Source of the DNA: Utricularia gibba
Taxonomy: Eukaryota; Streptophyta; Magnoliopsida; Lamiales; Lentibulariaceae
DNA: 33,730 nt
NCBI GenBank assembly: GCA_002189035.1
Contig: NEEC01000190.1
Location: forward strand, 1-33,730
Direction of reading: 5' to 3'
Under the pieces are notes generated by a model that had not been told where the DNA came from, made no database searches, and was given only the letters and a program-made list of their open reading frames with translations. Both the position numbers and the translations under genes were made by a program. The number at the start of each line of letters is the position of its first letter. The first letter of the stretch is position 1. Shown here one piece after another: positions 12,196 through 22,102 of the stretch.

Positions 12196-14884
12196 TCAGG
12201 CGACAGGCTTCAAAATGTACATCTTGCAGGAATGTGGATCAAGTGTTGCTGTCAGCTTACCCACAAACCTCTGTTTCAGCGTCTCGTGCTGCCAACGCGA
12301 CAACAATCCACCAAAAGGGAGTTATCAACAGGAAGGAGATGGATTAGTGTGGGGAGCTGCTGGAGGGGGTTGGTTACCTTCCACAAGTCTCTTGCGACTA
12401 CAGAGCTCTTGACGGGGATGCCGATATCGTCCCAGTGAGCAGTGATGGTGTACGGGAGGAGAGCTCGATTCAGGAGCACAACTACCACTCTGTAGTCAGA
12501 CAGAGGCCCTGCCCAAACCTGTAAACTGGGAGTTGAGTTTCAAGGATCGTTTTGGAGGCCATGAATAACATGACTTGCCTCGAGATCGCCCTCCATTCGG
12601 ACCTTCTTAGCTTGAACCCCCAGCTTGTCTGCAACAAGAATGATTATTATGGATGAGGATGAACAGAGGAAGAGCAGGCAGCTGCTATTCAGAGAAGTGG
12701 TTTTGCTTGTACCCTGGTTAACTGCTATAACCTCCTTATTTCCAATGATTTCCACAGTGTCCTTAGTCATGTTTCGCACGTCGCAACCAATCAGCAGAGG
12801 AGCCTGGCATGAAAGATGAAAAGGATGAAACAGAGAACACAGATGCGGTGGAGTCTACTCCAGTAAACTGTACACAGACCTTGGATATTGCCCATAGGCT
12901 GAAATGGACTATGTATTCATCCTTGGACATCCCTCCGTTTCCAACCTCAAGCATGTCAGGATCTGCAATGAATCTGTGTTTAAGTAATGTGTTCCAAAAT
13001 GTTTGATTCATCTATAAGGCCAACCATTCCAGCCACCAGGCCTTGCGTAGTCTGCATAGACTTCATTCTGATCAGCTCTGGAGACCATGCTGTTGCAGGA
13101 TCATCAGATTGGAAGAAGAGAGCCGCTCATGATCAGATTCTACCAAGCAACCTCTGTATGTTTTCAAAGGTAAAAGGCACATCCATACCTGTCCCAGTTA
13201 TCAGCAATGTCATTCGTGGTTCTCCAACTGTTTCCAATGTTGGCACCCCACAGAGCAGGATGCATGTCTCCCCTGTCGTTGAACAGAAGTGAGATGCGAG
13301 AAGGGGTAAAAAATGCAGGCTGTGTAGTAAGCGAGAATCACCATTCACAGAGAGAGAAAAAGATTGGCCTCCCTGTTTTCATCAGGGCCCTTGTCATCAC
13401 GGGATATCTGCATATCCAAATGCACAGATAGACATTTGAATGAAGAACAGATCCAGGAGCTCAAATCTTTTTAATGAGTACAGAGAGTCTGGCATTGCAA
13501 ACAGAAATTCTGTACCTTATGATAGGCTTGATTTCTTTGTTGTTGCAGTTGTCATACTTCAAGTAATCTATACCCTGAAAGACAGTATCATGCAGAAGGG
13601 AAGTCAGTTCTGTGGGTGGAGATTCTTGCAATAAAATCTAGGGATGAAGTTCCGGTTTCCAAACCACAAACTGCAATACAGCAATCGATAACAGAATTTG
13701 CAACACAACGATCCTTACCCAAGATGCGAAGGTGCTTGCATCTTGTTCTTCATGTCCAAGTGAGCCAGGCATTGTCTTGCTGCAGGTGTAAGTTCTGCCA
13801 AAGGAAAAGAAAACACAGTAAGAACAGTCACTCTACCTGAGAGATTCCAATGAACAGCTGAAGTTATCTAGTTTGAAGCCTGATATCAAACACAAAGTTG
13901 AATTTAGATTACCCTGCGTCTGAATATATCCCGAGCTTAAGCCCCTTGCTATGAACATAATCAGCCAATGCCTTCATTCCAGAAGGAAAGGTAGTCTTCC
14001 TTGGGACAAGATTGCCCTGAGAGTGAATTTCCATGAATCAGGAGCTAAAACATTGGACATATATCACAGTTGTTCGATTATTCGAATGAACCAAACCTTG
14101 TCATCACGAAAAATCTCGGCCCAGCAGTCATCTGGGAACAAAGAATACCAGCATTCATGACAAGGAAATGTGGAAACAATTTCCAAACTCTAAGAACATA
14201 CCAATATTGACGTAGACATAACCGAGCTTCGAAAGCCCAGTAGAAACCAAAGCATCCGCTGACCAAAACAAAATCGTTGTGTTGGAACAAGTAATGAAAA
14301 GGATATAGCAAGGGAACTTCCCCTGTTGCGAAAGACGATTTGAATACAAGAGGCTCCAGAAGATGTCGCAAACCTGTTTCTCTGATCATCTTTTCGTCAA
14401 CGTGACACGCAAAATGATTCCAACTGTTCCACCTGAAAAGTGAAACCCCAGCAAAGGCAAAATAAGAAGAGATTATCCTTTCCTCAACGACAAGATCACA
14501 ATAACATTAAGAGAACAGAGTATGCAATGGATAAAAATGATTTCCAAAGCCAGAAAGATGAGGAACACTAGCAAAATCTGGCAGACCCCAGAAAACAGTT
14601 TCCAGAAACATCATTTTCAACAAATGGATGGATGACAAACAAAAAGTACATCGGCGTAATAAAAACCATCGCACAGTCATGATTCTGCACAACCCAGAAC
14701 ACAGTTCACCCCAAATAGAAAAAAGATAAGAAAAAGGTGCCCACCCCATTTGAGGAGTGGCCGCAAGCCCATTTGCCAACAAACTTCTTCTACTCAAAAA
14801 ATCTCCATCTTGGGAATGAACAGCAACAGCTAATGCGATCAACACAAGAAGTAGAAGCGATGAACCTCTTCGCAGATCCCCCAT
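12196..14884 (-). CDS. Alpha-galactosidase (glycoside hydrolase family 27), secreted
   Basis: Removes terminal alpha-1,6-galactose from galactomannans, raffinose-type sugars and galactolipids, acting in the cell wall or vacuole. Fifteen exons in exact phase give 400 residues with no frame break: 14884-14745, 14432-14374, 14258-14202, 14131-14097, 14016-13913, 13794-13719, 13574-13516, 13407-13342, 13272-13189, 13089-13025, 12962-12880, 12803-12713, 12628-12579, 12518-12378, 12288-12196. A signal peptide ([19 protein letters not shown]) precedes the catalytic barrel. Family motifs are [21 protein letters not shown], the nucleophile Asp in [21 protein letters not shown] with the likely acid/base Asp, and [20 protein letters not shown]. 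The C-terminal beta domain ends [11 protein letters not shown]. Start ATG 14884 was chosen since the upstream in-frame codon is GTG. Intron 13 uses a GC donor. Confidence 0.95.
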
Positions 14885-15420
14885 ACCCAACTGGTCGGAC
14901 ACACAGAAAACAAAAGAGAAGGCGACAGAAAGTAGCTCACGAGAAGCCGTAAGAATATTGAAAACAAAATTGAGAAACGTGACTGGTATATATCATCCCC
15001 AAGAGTACACACTGCACTGCGATCAGTGGTCCATTAGAAGTCATGGATGAGATCAATCAATGGTGCTGATTTGAAACAGAAGATTGATTCGATCCATAGC
15101 GTCGTATCAGGCAGGATGATTGTTGCATTTCCCATTTAAAAAATATGCTCTGCATTGACTTCTGGAAGGAATTTTGGATTAGGCCTTAGGTGTCAGCACC
15201 ACAATCATTAGGAAAGAATTTTCGGAATGTGCCCGCTTTTCATCTTCAGTCGCGCAAGGCAATCATCACTCTTCTTGGATCCACGTGAGGAGTCCCGAAG
15301 GACACGTGCTCCAGGATCAACGGAGAAGATGAAGATAAATACATATAAATGCATCAAAACAATAGCATAATTCAATAATATATTGTATGTATTTATTAAT
15401 ATGATTTAACATTATTACTC
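14885..15420. other. Alpha-galactosidase promoter and spacer up to the duplicated block
   Basis: No coding content is seen. The first 300 bases carry the promoter of the minus-strand alpha-galactosidase (a minus-strand TATATACC stretch near 14,985-14,995 is a TATA candidate). From 15,340 the sequence becomes strongly AT-rich and leads into the duplicated block that begins near 15,421. Confidence 0.4.
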
Positions 15421-16219
15421 TAAATTTATATTAATTAGTAAAAAATAAAACATAATTAAAAATTATATATTTTTCTTTTCTATACCAAAAGTCTAACCCA
15501 AAGATTTGGGATATCTTATTGTATCAATCATGAGAAACGATAGATATTCTGATTTTTAAAATAATAAATTTATTTTTTAATTGATGATATTAAATATGAA
15601 TATTACATTAAATCATAAAATAAATATAGCAAGTATGAACTATAATTAAGATAACCTTAAAGTGTTGCTTGGTATATAGTTTTTATTATTTAAATATCTA
15701 TATATTAATAATAATATATATTTAATAAACTAGTTTAACAATTGCATGCATATTTTAAAAAATATAAAAATACTTAACGTTTTTGTTGAAAAATTCAAAA
15801 ATTTAATTATTTATTTTAAATATAAAATAAAATAATTTATTTATCTATTTTATTGATAAACTGACTTGATCACTTGTGCATTGTGGTGTTCTTTTTTTAA
15901 AAAAAAATTACTTTATTCATGTTTGATGTTTGTATTTTTTAATCATAAGATTTTCATGATTGTTGGAATATGTAATTTTGGCAGATTTATTGATTTTTTT
16001 CTATTTTTTATTATTTATAATTAATAAAATCATGAAGAAGTAATCTATATTTTAATGAAAACCTGATTATATTTAACACTAATGAAAACTGATTATACTA
16101 TATAATATTTTAATTATATTATATTACATGGCAACATTTACTAGTTTACAGTGATATCCGTATTTCATTACTAATCCTAATGTTTCCATATTTCAGCGGA
16201 AGTGAGGCATCTGAATCCC

Positions 16220-16227
16220 TATAAAAA
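16220..16227 (+). promoter_or_regulatory. TATA box of the RING-H2 gene
   Basis: TATAAAAA, 66 bases upstream of the start codon at 16,293. It is conserved in the second copy (minus strand, 25,051-25,044). Confidence 0.65.
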
Positions 16228-16292
16228 GGGTTGTTTTCGTGAGAGTAATTCTTCAGACTACTCTAACCCCCTCTTGCCGACTTGTTTTTCCA

Positions 16293-17156
16293 ATGGATCG
16301 CCTGGCCGCTCCTTTCGTGTCTGCGCCTTTCCCGATGAATATCCATGCTCCTCCATACGTGCCACTAAGTTTGAGGGAGTTCATACTTCCACAGATTTTC
16401 GAAGCTCCTCAGGGGTTGGATCCCCTGGCCCCTCCTTCCGTGCCTGCGACTTTCCCGATGAATATCCATGCTCCTCCATACGTGCCACTAAGTTTGAGGG
16501 AGTTCATACTTCCACAGATTTTCGAAGCTCCTTACGGGTTGGATCCCCTGGCCCCTCCTGTCGTGCCTGCTCCTTTCCCGATGAATATCCATGCTCCTCC
16601 ATACGTGACATCAAGTTTCACACAGTCCGTCGTTCCACAGATTTCCGAAGCTACTTACGGGTTGAATCCCGACGCTCCACCCTTCGTGCCACGTTTCAGA
16701 GGCTTTTGGTGCTATGTGATGTTTCCTCGTAGTGAGAGTATTTCCTCCGATGAAGAACTGGAGGTTCTGGACAAACCCATCGTTGAGGGCAATGAGGTTG
16801 GTTCGAACCAGAGGAGCAGCGAGACGGAGGACGCGGCCTTCGCGGAGGAGATCGAGGAGGATGAACCTGCGCATGACGAACATCAAGAAAGGTTACTGAG
16901 GAGGTATCAGAGGATACTAATGGAGAGCATGACACTGAAGAACAATTGGGAAATTGAAGCCATTGATGAAGAGGGGCAGTCCAACATCTGCGTCGTTTGT
17001 CAGGAGGGCCTCTGCGACGACGACGGCGGCATGATCGGAATCCTGGACTGCCAACATGAGTTTCATTCCGCATGCATCAAAAAATGGCTGGAAGCTAAGG
17101 ACAAATGCCCCCTCTGTCGCGCAAGAGTCAAGGTTTCTCTGAACCGTCGTCGTTGA
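16293..17156 (+). CDS. RING-H2 zinc finger protein with 41-residue tandem repeats
   Basis: Probable E3 ubiquitin ligase; intronless, 287 residues. Residues 1-130 are three near-identical 41-residue units plus a degenerate fourth, rich in Pro and Ala, built on FPMNIHAPPYV, SLREFILPQIFEAP and GLDPLAPP. An acidic linker follows (SSDEELEVLDKP, AFAEEIEEDEPAHDEHQE). Then comes a basic/helical stretch and a C3H2C3 RING-H2: CVVC, DCQHEFHSACIKKWLE and KCPLC, ending SLNRRR. The RING resembles the C-terminal ligase domain of plant proteins such as MBR/HIP1-type E3s; the repeat region matches no family I recognise. ATG 16,293 is the first ATG after a good TATA box. This copy has an intact frame, whereas the other (24,125-24,974) does not. 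Confidence 0.85.
   Translation: MDRLAAPFVSAPFPMNIHAPPYVPLSLREFILPQIFEAPQGLDPLAPPSVPATFPMNIHAPPYVPLSLREFILPQIFEAPYGLDPLAPPVVPAPFPMNIHAPPYVTSSFTQSVVPQISEATYGLNPDAPPFVPRFRGFWCYVMFPRSESISSDEELEVLDKPIVEGNEVGSNQRSSETEDAAFAEEIEEDEPAHDEHQERLLRRYQRILMESMTLKNNWEIEAIDEEGQSNICVVCQEGLCDDDGGMIGILDCQHEFHSACIKKWLEAKDKCPLCRARVKVSLNRRR
16335..16700 (+). repeat. 123-bp in-frame tandem repeat in the RING-H2 gene
   Basis: Unit starts at 16,335, 16,458 and 16,581 (each at the ATGAATATCCATGCTCCTCC core), so the period is 123 bp or 41 codons. Units 1 and 2 are nearly identical, unit 3 diverges after the first third, and a partial fourth follows. Because the period is a multiple of three, alternative frames also stay open. 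Confidence 0.9.
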
Positions 17157-17413
17157 TCACCTTGTTCATCTGAATGCCCTGTCAGCACCTTTGTATCTTG
17201 GATCCAGATTGCAATGAATATTAGAGAATGTTCACTTTGGCATTGCATTGAATTGTTTCCTTTTTTTATTTTTCAATCCGTTATATTTTTCTCAACGCTT
17301 CGCGGCAACCAGAAGAATCGATGGGGCCAGCTTCGGTTTCCTTTCAGTAGTATAAATTGATTTGACCGAAGGAGTAGTGAAATTAGAACAGGTGAGATAT
17401 TTATCGATCAACT

Positions 17414-17978
17414 ACGGCGGCTTTGAGCGTTTCCCCGGTCTTGACTTCTCCGCGAGACGACGCTACGCAGCTATACCGCGCGTTCAAAGGTGATGCGCAA
17501 CTCTTCTTCTTTAATTCTGCTATCAGGAGATTTTATTTCGTTGTTTGTGTTAGAAATTTGAATGCTGAAGGTCAATTGTGTTGTTCTAGGTTTCGGTTGC
17601 GATAAGGAGGCCGCTATCAACGTTCTTGCTCATCGGGATGCGGCGCAGCGGCAGCTGATCGAAAACGAGTACAGAATGATGTACTCTGAGGAGCTTTCGA
17701 ATCACCTTGCGAAAGAACTCCACGGCGATCTCGAGGTACGGTGATGGAAATGGAATCAGCGACTTTGAATGTGTTTTTTAATCTTGAATCGTTGGTTGAG
17801 TTTTTTTTTTTTTTCGTATTCAGACTTCAGAGAGCGTTTTTGATGTGTTGTCTGATCCGGCTTCGCGTGATGCGATCATTTTGAGGAAGAGTTTATCTGG
17901 TGAAATAATTAATCTAAAAACTGCTACTGAATCATATATATGCTCCCGCAGTTGTGCGCAGCTTCAACTCTTGAAGCA
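17414..17978 (+). pseudogene. Annexin pseudogene: exons 1-2 and part of exon 3, start codon lost
   Basis: A truncated copy of the annexin at 22,103-23,531. Exon 1 (17,414-17,489) still reads [19 protein letters not shown] in frame, but the initiator ATG of the full copy is ACG here. Exon 2 (17,590-17,735) is intact ([20 protein letters not shown], then ENEYRMMYSEELSNHLAKE). Exon 3 has a few extra bases at its acceptor and lacks one G near 17,844. It ends at 17,978, where SDS cyclin sequence begins. Repeats 2-4 of the annexin are absent, so a working annexin cannot be made. Confidence 0.85.
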
Positions 17979-17979
17979 C

Positions 17980-18320
17980 AACATACATTCCATGTGGGAA
18001 ACACAAGATACAGCCGACATGAGGTGGTGGCTATGGAGTGGCTGGTGCAAGAGGTTCTCAATTTCGAGTGCTTCTTACCAACCTCATACACCTTCTTATG
18101 GTAACATACAACTTTAGAATTCATATCGCTACAGTAAATTATAAGTGGGTACGTGCAATTGGGATTGTTCATTTTTCTAACAGGTTCTATTTAAAAGCTG
18201 CTAGAGCGAATGAATCGGTTGAAAAGACCGCCCATTACTTGGCGGTTCTTACACTTCTGGGTCAGCAGCTTCTCTGCTATTGGCCTTCAACTGTTGCTGC
18301 CGGTCTTGTTATTCTTGCCT
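17980..18320 (+). pseudogene. SDS cyclin fragment (part of exon 5, intron, most of exon 6)
   Basis: Matches the reverse complement of 27,036-27,376 at about 98% (roughly seven differences in 340 bases). It contains the second half of the cyclin box: [19 protein letters not shown], then the intron, then [20 protein letters not shown] and [15 protein letters not shown]. It lacks a start and all flanking exons and is out of frame with the annexin fragment before it. One codon reads His (SRHEVV) where the full gene has Cys (SRCEVV). As I recall, Arabidopsis SDS also has His. Confidence 0.88.
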
Positions 18321-18774
18321 AAAAAGCAATAGCATTTCATCTTCCCACACCACTCAGGTAACAAATCGATCTAAGTACCCAATCCGGATTAAAGAAAAGC
18401 AACCGATTTTTCAAGAGATTATAAGTAAAACTACCGTAATTAGGGCAGTGGAGGCTTCGAAGCACAGTGATTGTGATCATTGAGGTGGGAACGTTGTACC
18501 CGATGCAATGTAAGGGGCAACCGCGTCACCGGCAGCCCACGAGACTGACCGTGCCGGTGATTAGATGGCCGCCGGCGGTGACTGGGGGATGTAGTGTACC
18601 AAAAATGACGGGTTTATCCATCACCGAGAGACTTCGAAGTAGAAGTACGCGAACTGCAGGGGGATTCAATTTTGACTTCCTGCAATTTTTTATTGGTGAA
18701 GTGTTATTTATATTTCAATAGCATTTAAATAAATGAAAAAAATCCACAAATAGACATATTTAATAAACTTAAAG
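18321..18774 (+). repeat. Segment X, left copy
   Basis: Matches the reverse complement of 25,819-26,267 at roughly 85-90% by eye, with substitutions and small indels. It contains a less AT-rich core (about 18,480-18,680) of unknown origin. Similarity ends at AAACTTAAAG (18,774), just before the vacuolar iron transporter 3' region. Confidence 0.8.
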
Positions 18775-18929
18775 GTATGAATATCATAGGCCTGATTCGT
18801 GTATCATAAATCGGGACATGAAATGAAACACAACACCACACAAGAGAAGGAAGCAGCAACAGACACTTTCTTTCGACATGAAACGAAACCACAACTTCGA
18901 CGCAGAAAACACCGAGAACAAAACGTGGA

Positions 18930-19959
18930 TCATTGCACGAGCTTGGCCATTCCGAAGGCAGCCGCAGAAGCAATCGCCCCAATGGCCGTAGTCTCCAGCG
19001 CGCTCTTGAACGGCCTGCCGCCGGTGAAGCAGCCCTTGATGTAGCCGAAGACGAGCAGCGCGACGAGCGTCAGCACGACGGAGGCGAAGACGGCATCCCC
19101 GCTTGTAGTGAAGAGCATGTAAGGGAGGAGGGGGAATATCCCCCCACAATGTAGGCTATGGCTATTGTCGCTGCACTTTGGACAGCTCTATGCGGAACTG
19201 GCTTCTCCAGTCCCAACTCAAATCTGCACAAGTCATGAACTTGAGTTGTAAATTCACAGTATCAGGGGGCTATAGATTTTGTGACAGGGGACTGAAAGCA
19301 GCATGAAAAGAAAAGGTGTTGAATACCCATTCTGCAGACAATGAGAGGTGCCCATCTCCCCCAAAATCCCCAAAATAAAAACAAGTACTCACTTCATCAT
19401 AAAATCAACCCATGCTTTTGGGTTCTTTCTGAGAGAATTCACCACTGGAGTATACTCATGAGGCTGGACGCCATAGGCGGCCAAAATTTCTGCAACCTCA
19501 GCAGCTTCTGCAACTCAACAACAACAAAAAAAACTTCATTCCACATGCATTTTAAAAATTATTTTATTGATAGGGAGACCTGTATCAGGCACTGTGATGA
19601 TCTCCTCTTCTTCCCTTTCCTGCTCTCTCATGTAGTGGTCCTCTTCGCTCTTGGCCGCAAGGTAGCTGCCCACACCGCACAATGAAGAGTGGGGAACGAG
19701 GCATCACTATCAAAAAAACCAAGTGCTGGAATGAATGTATACCCTCCGAGACCCATGGAGATGGCGCCCGCGGCGACCTCCGCCAGCCCGGCGGTGAGAA
19801 TCAGAGACGGCGAGACCTTGGCGCCGGAGAGACCGCGGCGAGGGCGAAGGGCACAGTGAGGCCATCGGAGACTCCGATGATCACATCGCGCACGACCTGG
19901 TTCGCCGTGAAGTGCTTCTCCTCATGGTGGTCGAGTAGCGAACGGTCCACTTGATCCAT
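18930..19959 (-). CDS. VIT1: Vacuolar iron transporter (VIT1/CCC1 family)
   Basis: Moves Fe(II), and probably Mn(II), from cytosol into the vacuole in exchange for protons. Four exons: 19959-19743, 19665-19580, 19507-19393 and 19223-18930, about 236 residues. The first membrane helix holds the conserved VRDVIIGVSDGLTVPFALAA. GLAEVAAGAISMGLGGYLAA follows, then the charged metal-binding loop SEEDHYMREQEREEEEIITV. EAAEVAEILAAYGVQPHEYT comes next, and the last exon has KFELGLEKP plus the final helices (DAVFASVVLTLVALLVFGY; GAIASAAAFGMAKLVQ). Two bases are missing, both in G runs: near 19,833 and in the C6 run at 19,140-19,145. With them restored the frame is continuous. Start ATG 19,959 is preferred over in-frame ATG 20,025 because the TATA box sits right beside the latter. 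Confidence 0.92.
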
Positions 19960-20023
19960 TCCCCTCCGATCACGTTGCGACTTTTGGAAGGGGAAGGCTC
20001 CATGCCTCCATGGGCGGCACGCC

Positions 20024-20031
20024 ATTATATA
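20024..20031 (-). promoter_or_regulatory. TATA box of the iron transporter gene
   Basis: TATATAAT on the minus strand, 65 bases upstream of ATG 19,959. The in-frame ATG at 20,025 overlaps its end and so would lie upstream of the transcription start. Confidence 0.6.
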
Positions 20032-20039
20032 GACCTCCG

Positions 20040-22102
20040 AAATTCCTTATAAACTATTAAATTATATAATTAAATATGGATTTATTAAATTATAGTTTAA
20101 TTGAACCCAAAATATTATCCTTATTTTTTAATACAAAATTGCATAAAAATATTCCCTTACTATAAACTTAGAAAAATAATTAATCGGAACAATTACATGA
20201 AATAAACCAAAGTAAATTGAAAGTAATGAAATCATTAATTAAAAAATATTATATTATCGGTTTTATTTAAAGTTAGTTATCTTATTAAGTTTTAAGTCTG
20301 GTCAATAAAAAGATAAATCCACGTCAAGCAAGCGTTGTCATGACAACCTTTTTATTAAAAATAAATAAATAAATATTAAATGGATTGAAAAAGGCCGTGA
20401 CAAGGGATGTGTGGGTTGGGCGTCCCATAGCCTCCTGGTAAGTGCAGGAGCACGTGCTGCATTGCTTCACTCTCTCCCTAACTCACAACACACAACACAC
20501 ATCCCCTGGGTTCGGGTCGGGTTCGGGTTCGGGTTCGGTTGGTGGTGTAACGCCCTGACCAAAATCAGGCACGAATAGTGTACCGGAAGTAATTAAGTAG
20601 AATGATTATACAAATTCTATACCAAATATTTTTTCGAATAAAGAAAGAATTTTCTTGATAATTATTTTTCAATTAAGTATGTTTTATTTTTTCATAATAA
20701 ATTATTATTTAAGAAAGTGTTTACATAAATATGAAAATAACTTAAAATTATGAGGGTTGAGAGCTAAATTATATAATATCGTACAAATATTACATGAATG
20801 GTTATAGTTGATAGGATAATTGCGTGGTGGTATGTAGATGGTAGTTGTGTGAGGTTAAAATTGTCAGTTCAAAGCAGGTGAATGAATGTCAAAGTAAGTA
20901 GTTGAAAGAAAAGGATGGCGTCCTCTCGTATTCATGTGCTACGGTTAAAATAACAACAAAAACAATGATGATTATTATGGATAGGTGGTGAAGTGTGATG
21001 ATGTGTGTGTGTGTTGTTGTATTAAAATGATGATAATTTCAGAAGAACAAGTGAATGAAATGGGGGTTGGTGATGCTGTAAGGCCGACGCGACTGGTCCC
21101 ATCAGCTTAGCTTTTAACTTCATGGGAGTGTGTGCGGTGCACGACGGGCTACGTGGACGCCCCGTTGGTCGCGTCTTGCAGCCTGCCGCGTCGACAACAG
21201 AGTGCCGTCATCGGTGGAGACAACGCCCTCTTCGCCAATCAGCTGCGATCATGAAACGGGGACCCTTGGGAACAATACGACAATCCTGTTGATGAGATTG
21301 AAAATCACGGCAGAATGGGGAGTTGTGTTTGATGAAATTTGTAGGCGTGTGAATGTGGGTGGGACGCACCGCACGCCCCAGTTCGTGTGCGGTGGGGGCC
21401 GCAGATCGATATTGTTCCCTTTGTCTCCGGGAGCAAATTCTCAGTCCCTCGCATCCACCGGAAGGGACGGCGCGCAGCGCTACCGTTGGCGGGCACACGG
21501 ATTTTGGGGATTTTGGTTGTATTTTGCAACAACCACAACACCCACTATTAAAATCGATCAATTTAGATTCAATTCTTTTTATAACATGTAGAATTGATAT
21601 TAATAAGTTATAAAAATAATTATCTAAAGTAAAGATTGAATCGAATTTAATCATGAATTTAAAGAAATAAATTATGTAAACAATAAAATTAAAAATGGCT
21701 CAATTAATGGAGTCCAAAAATAAATCACACTACTGGTTTTTCCTTCTATCTTAACACCAAGGATAAAAAAAAAAAGAATAAGAACGATTCTCCATAATGG
21801 ATATCTGGATTCTTGCATTTGAGATTTCTCTTGTGTTAAAACAAAAACATACAAAATATCGTTTCTATGGAAGATTTCAAACAAGGTGGTGCAATCAGCA
21901 ATACTAAATATACCATGCGAAGGATTAGTTAGACAGCGGATTTGGTCTTATATTACAAACCCAAGGCGCATCACCGAAGTAAAGAAGCAGAAAAGATGCC
22001 TGGCACGACCTATCATCATGCTCATATTGCCCAATTTTTTTCTAGGAACATGCAGAAGAGGAAGAAGCATGAACGTTAGAGGGGTCATCACCCGGGAGCC
22101 GT
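20040..22102. other. Intergenic region between iron transporter and annexin
   Basis: Two AT-rich stretches (20,040-20,380 and 20,600-20,800) flank a TTCGGG microsatellite, and a more balanced stretch spans 21,070-21,530. The latter has open frames of about 150 codons on both strands, but their composition (Arg/Ser/Thr-rich, no motif) looks like chance. Nothing recognisable as a gene or a complete mobile element was found. Confidence 0.45.
20509..20540 (+). repeat. TTCGGG microsatellite
   Basis: About five imperfect TTCGGG units (one reads TCGGG). It follows a pyrimidine/AC-rich stretch at 20,468-20,503. Confidence 0.8.

Larger units (their letters stand above)
15421..17978 (+). repeat. Left arm of an inverted duplication (AT-rich spacer, RING-H2 gene, annexin 5' half)
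   Basis: Matches the reverse complement of about 22,975-25,829. Similarity judged by eye is roughly 85% in the AT-rich part (15,421-16,200), near 100% apart from missing bases in the RING-H2 coding region, and 93-97% in the annexin exons and introns. Introns are kept, so this is a DNA-level copy, not a retrocopy. The match stops inside annexin exon 3 at GAAGCA (17,978). Confidence 0.9.

Noticed and set aside
16202-16732. Second long open frame (about 175 codons) through the RING-H2 tandem repeat
   Set aside because: The repeat period is a multiple of three, so any frame open in one unit stays open in all. The RING-H2 frame is the one that continues into a known domain.
17845-18117. Open frame crossing the annexin-SDS joint, possibly a new fusion gene
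   Set aside because: The SDS part is read out of frame, there is no start codon in the annexin part and the product ends soon after. It is better treated as two pseudogene fragments.
17414-18320. Retrocopy origin of the duplicated genes
   Set aside because: Introns of annexin and SDS and the intergenic spacers are present, and no poly(A) tail is seen.
15421-18774. Helitron or Pack-MULE gene-fragment capture
   Set aside because: Multi-gene fragments with introns would suit either, but I see no terminal inverted repeats, no 3' hairpin with CTRR, and no target-site duplication. Capture would not make the two outer ends map side by side in the source.
19959-20025. Longer N-terminus for the iron transporter (in-frame ATG at 20,025)
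   Set aside because: A TATA box directly abuts that ATG, so transcription should start downstream of it, and the extra residues do not resemble the family.
20548-20600. Possible LTR-retrotransposon terminus (TGTAACGCCCTGACC-like start)
   Set aside because: Resembles sequences seen at some plant LTR ends, but no matching second LTR, primer-binding site or element coding region lies in the window.
21130-21654. Overlapping open frames of about 150 codons on both strands
   Set aside because: Both are rich in Arg, Ser, Thr and Cys with no domain or motif, no conserved partner and no splice or promoter context. Low stop density follows from the local base composition.
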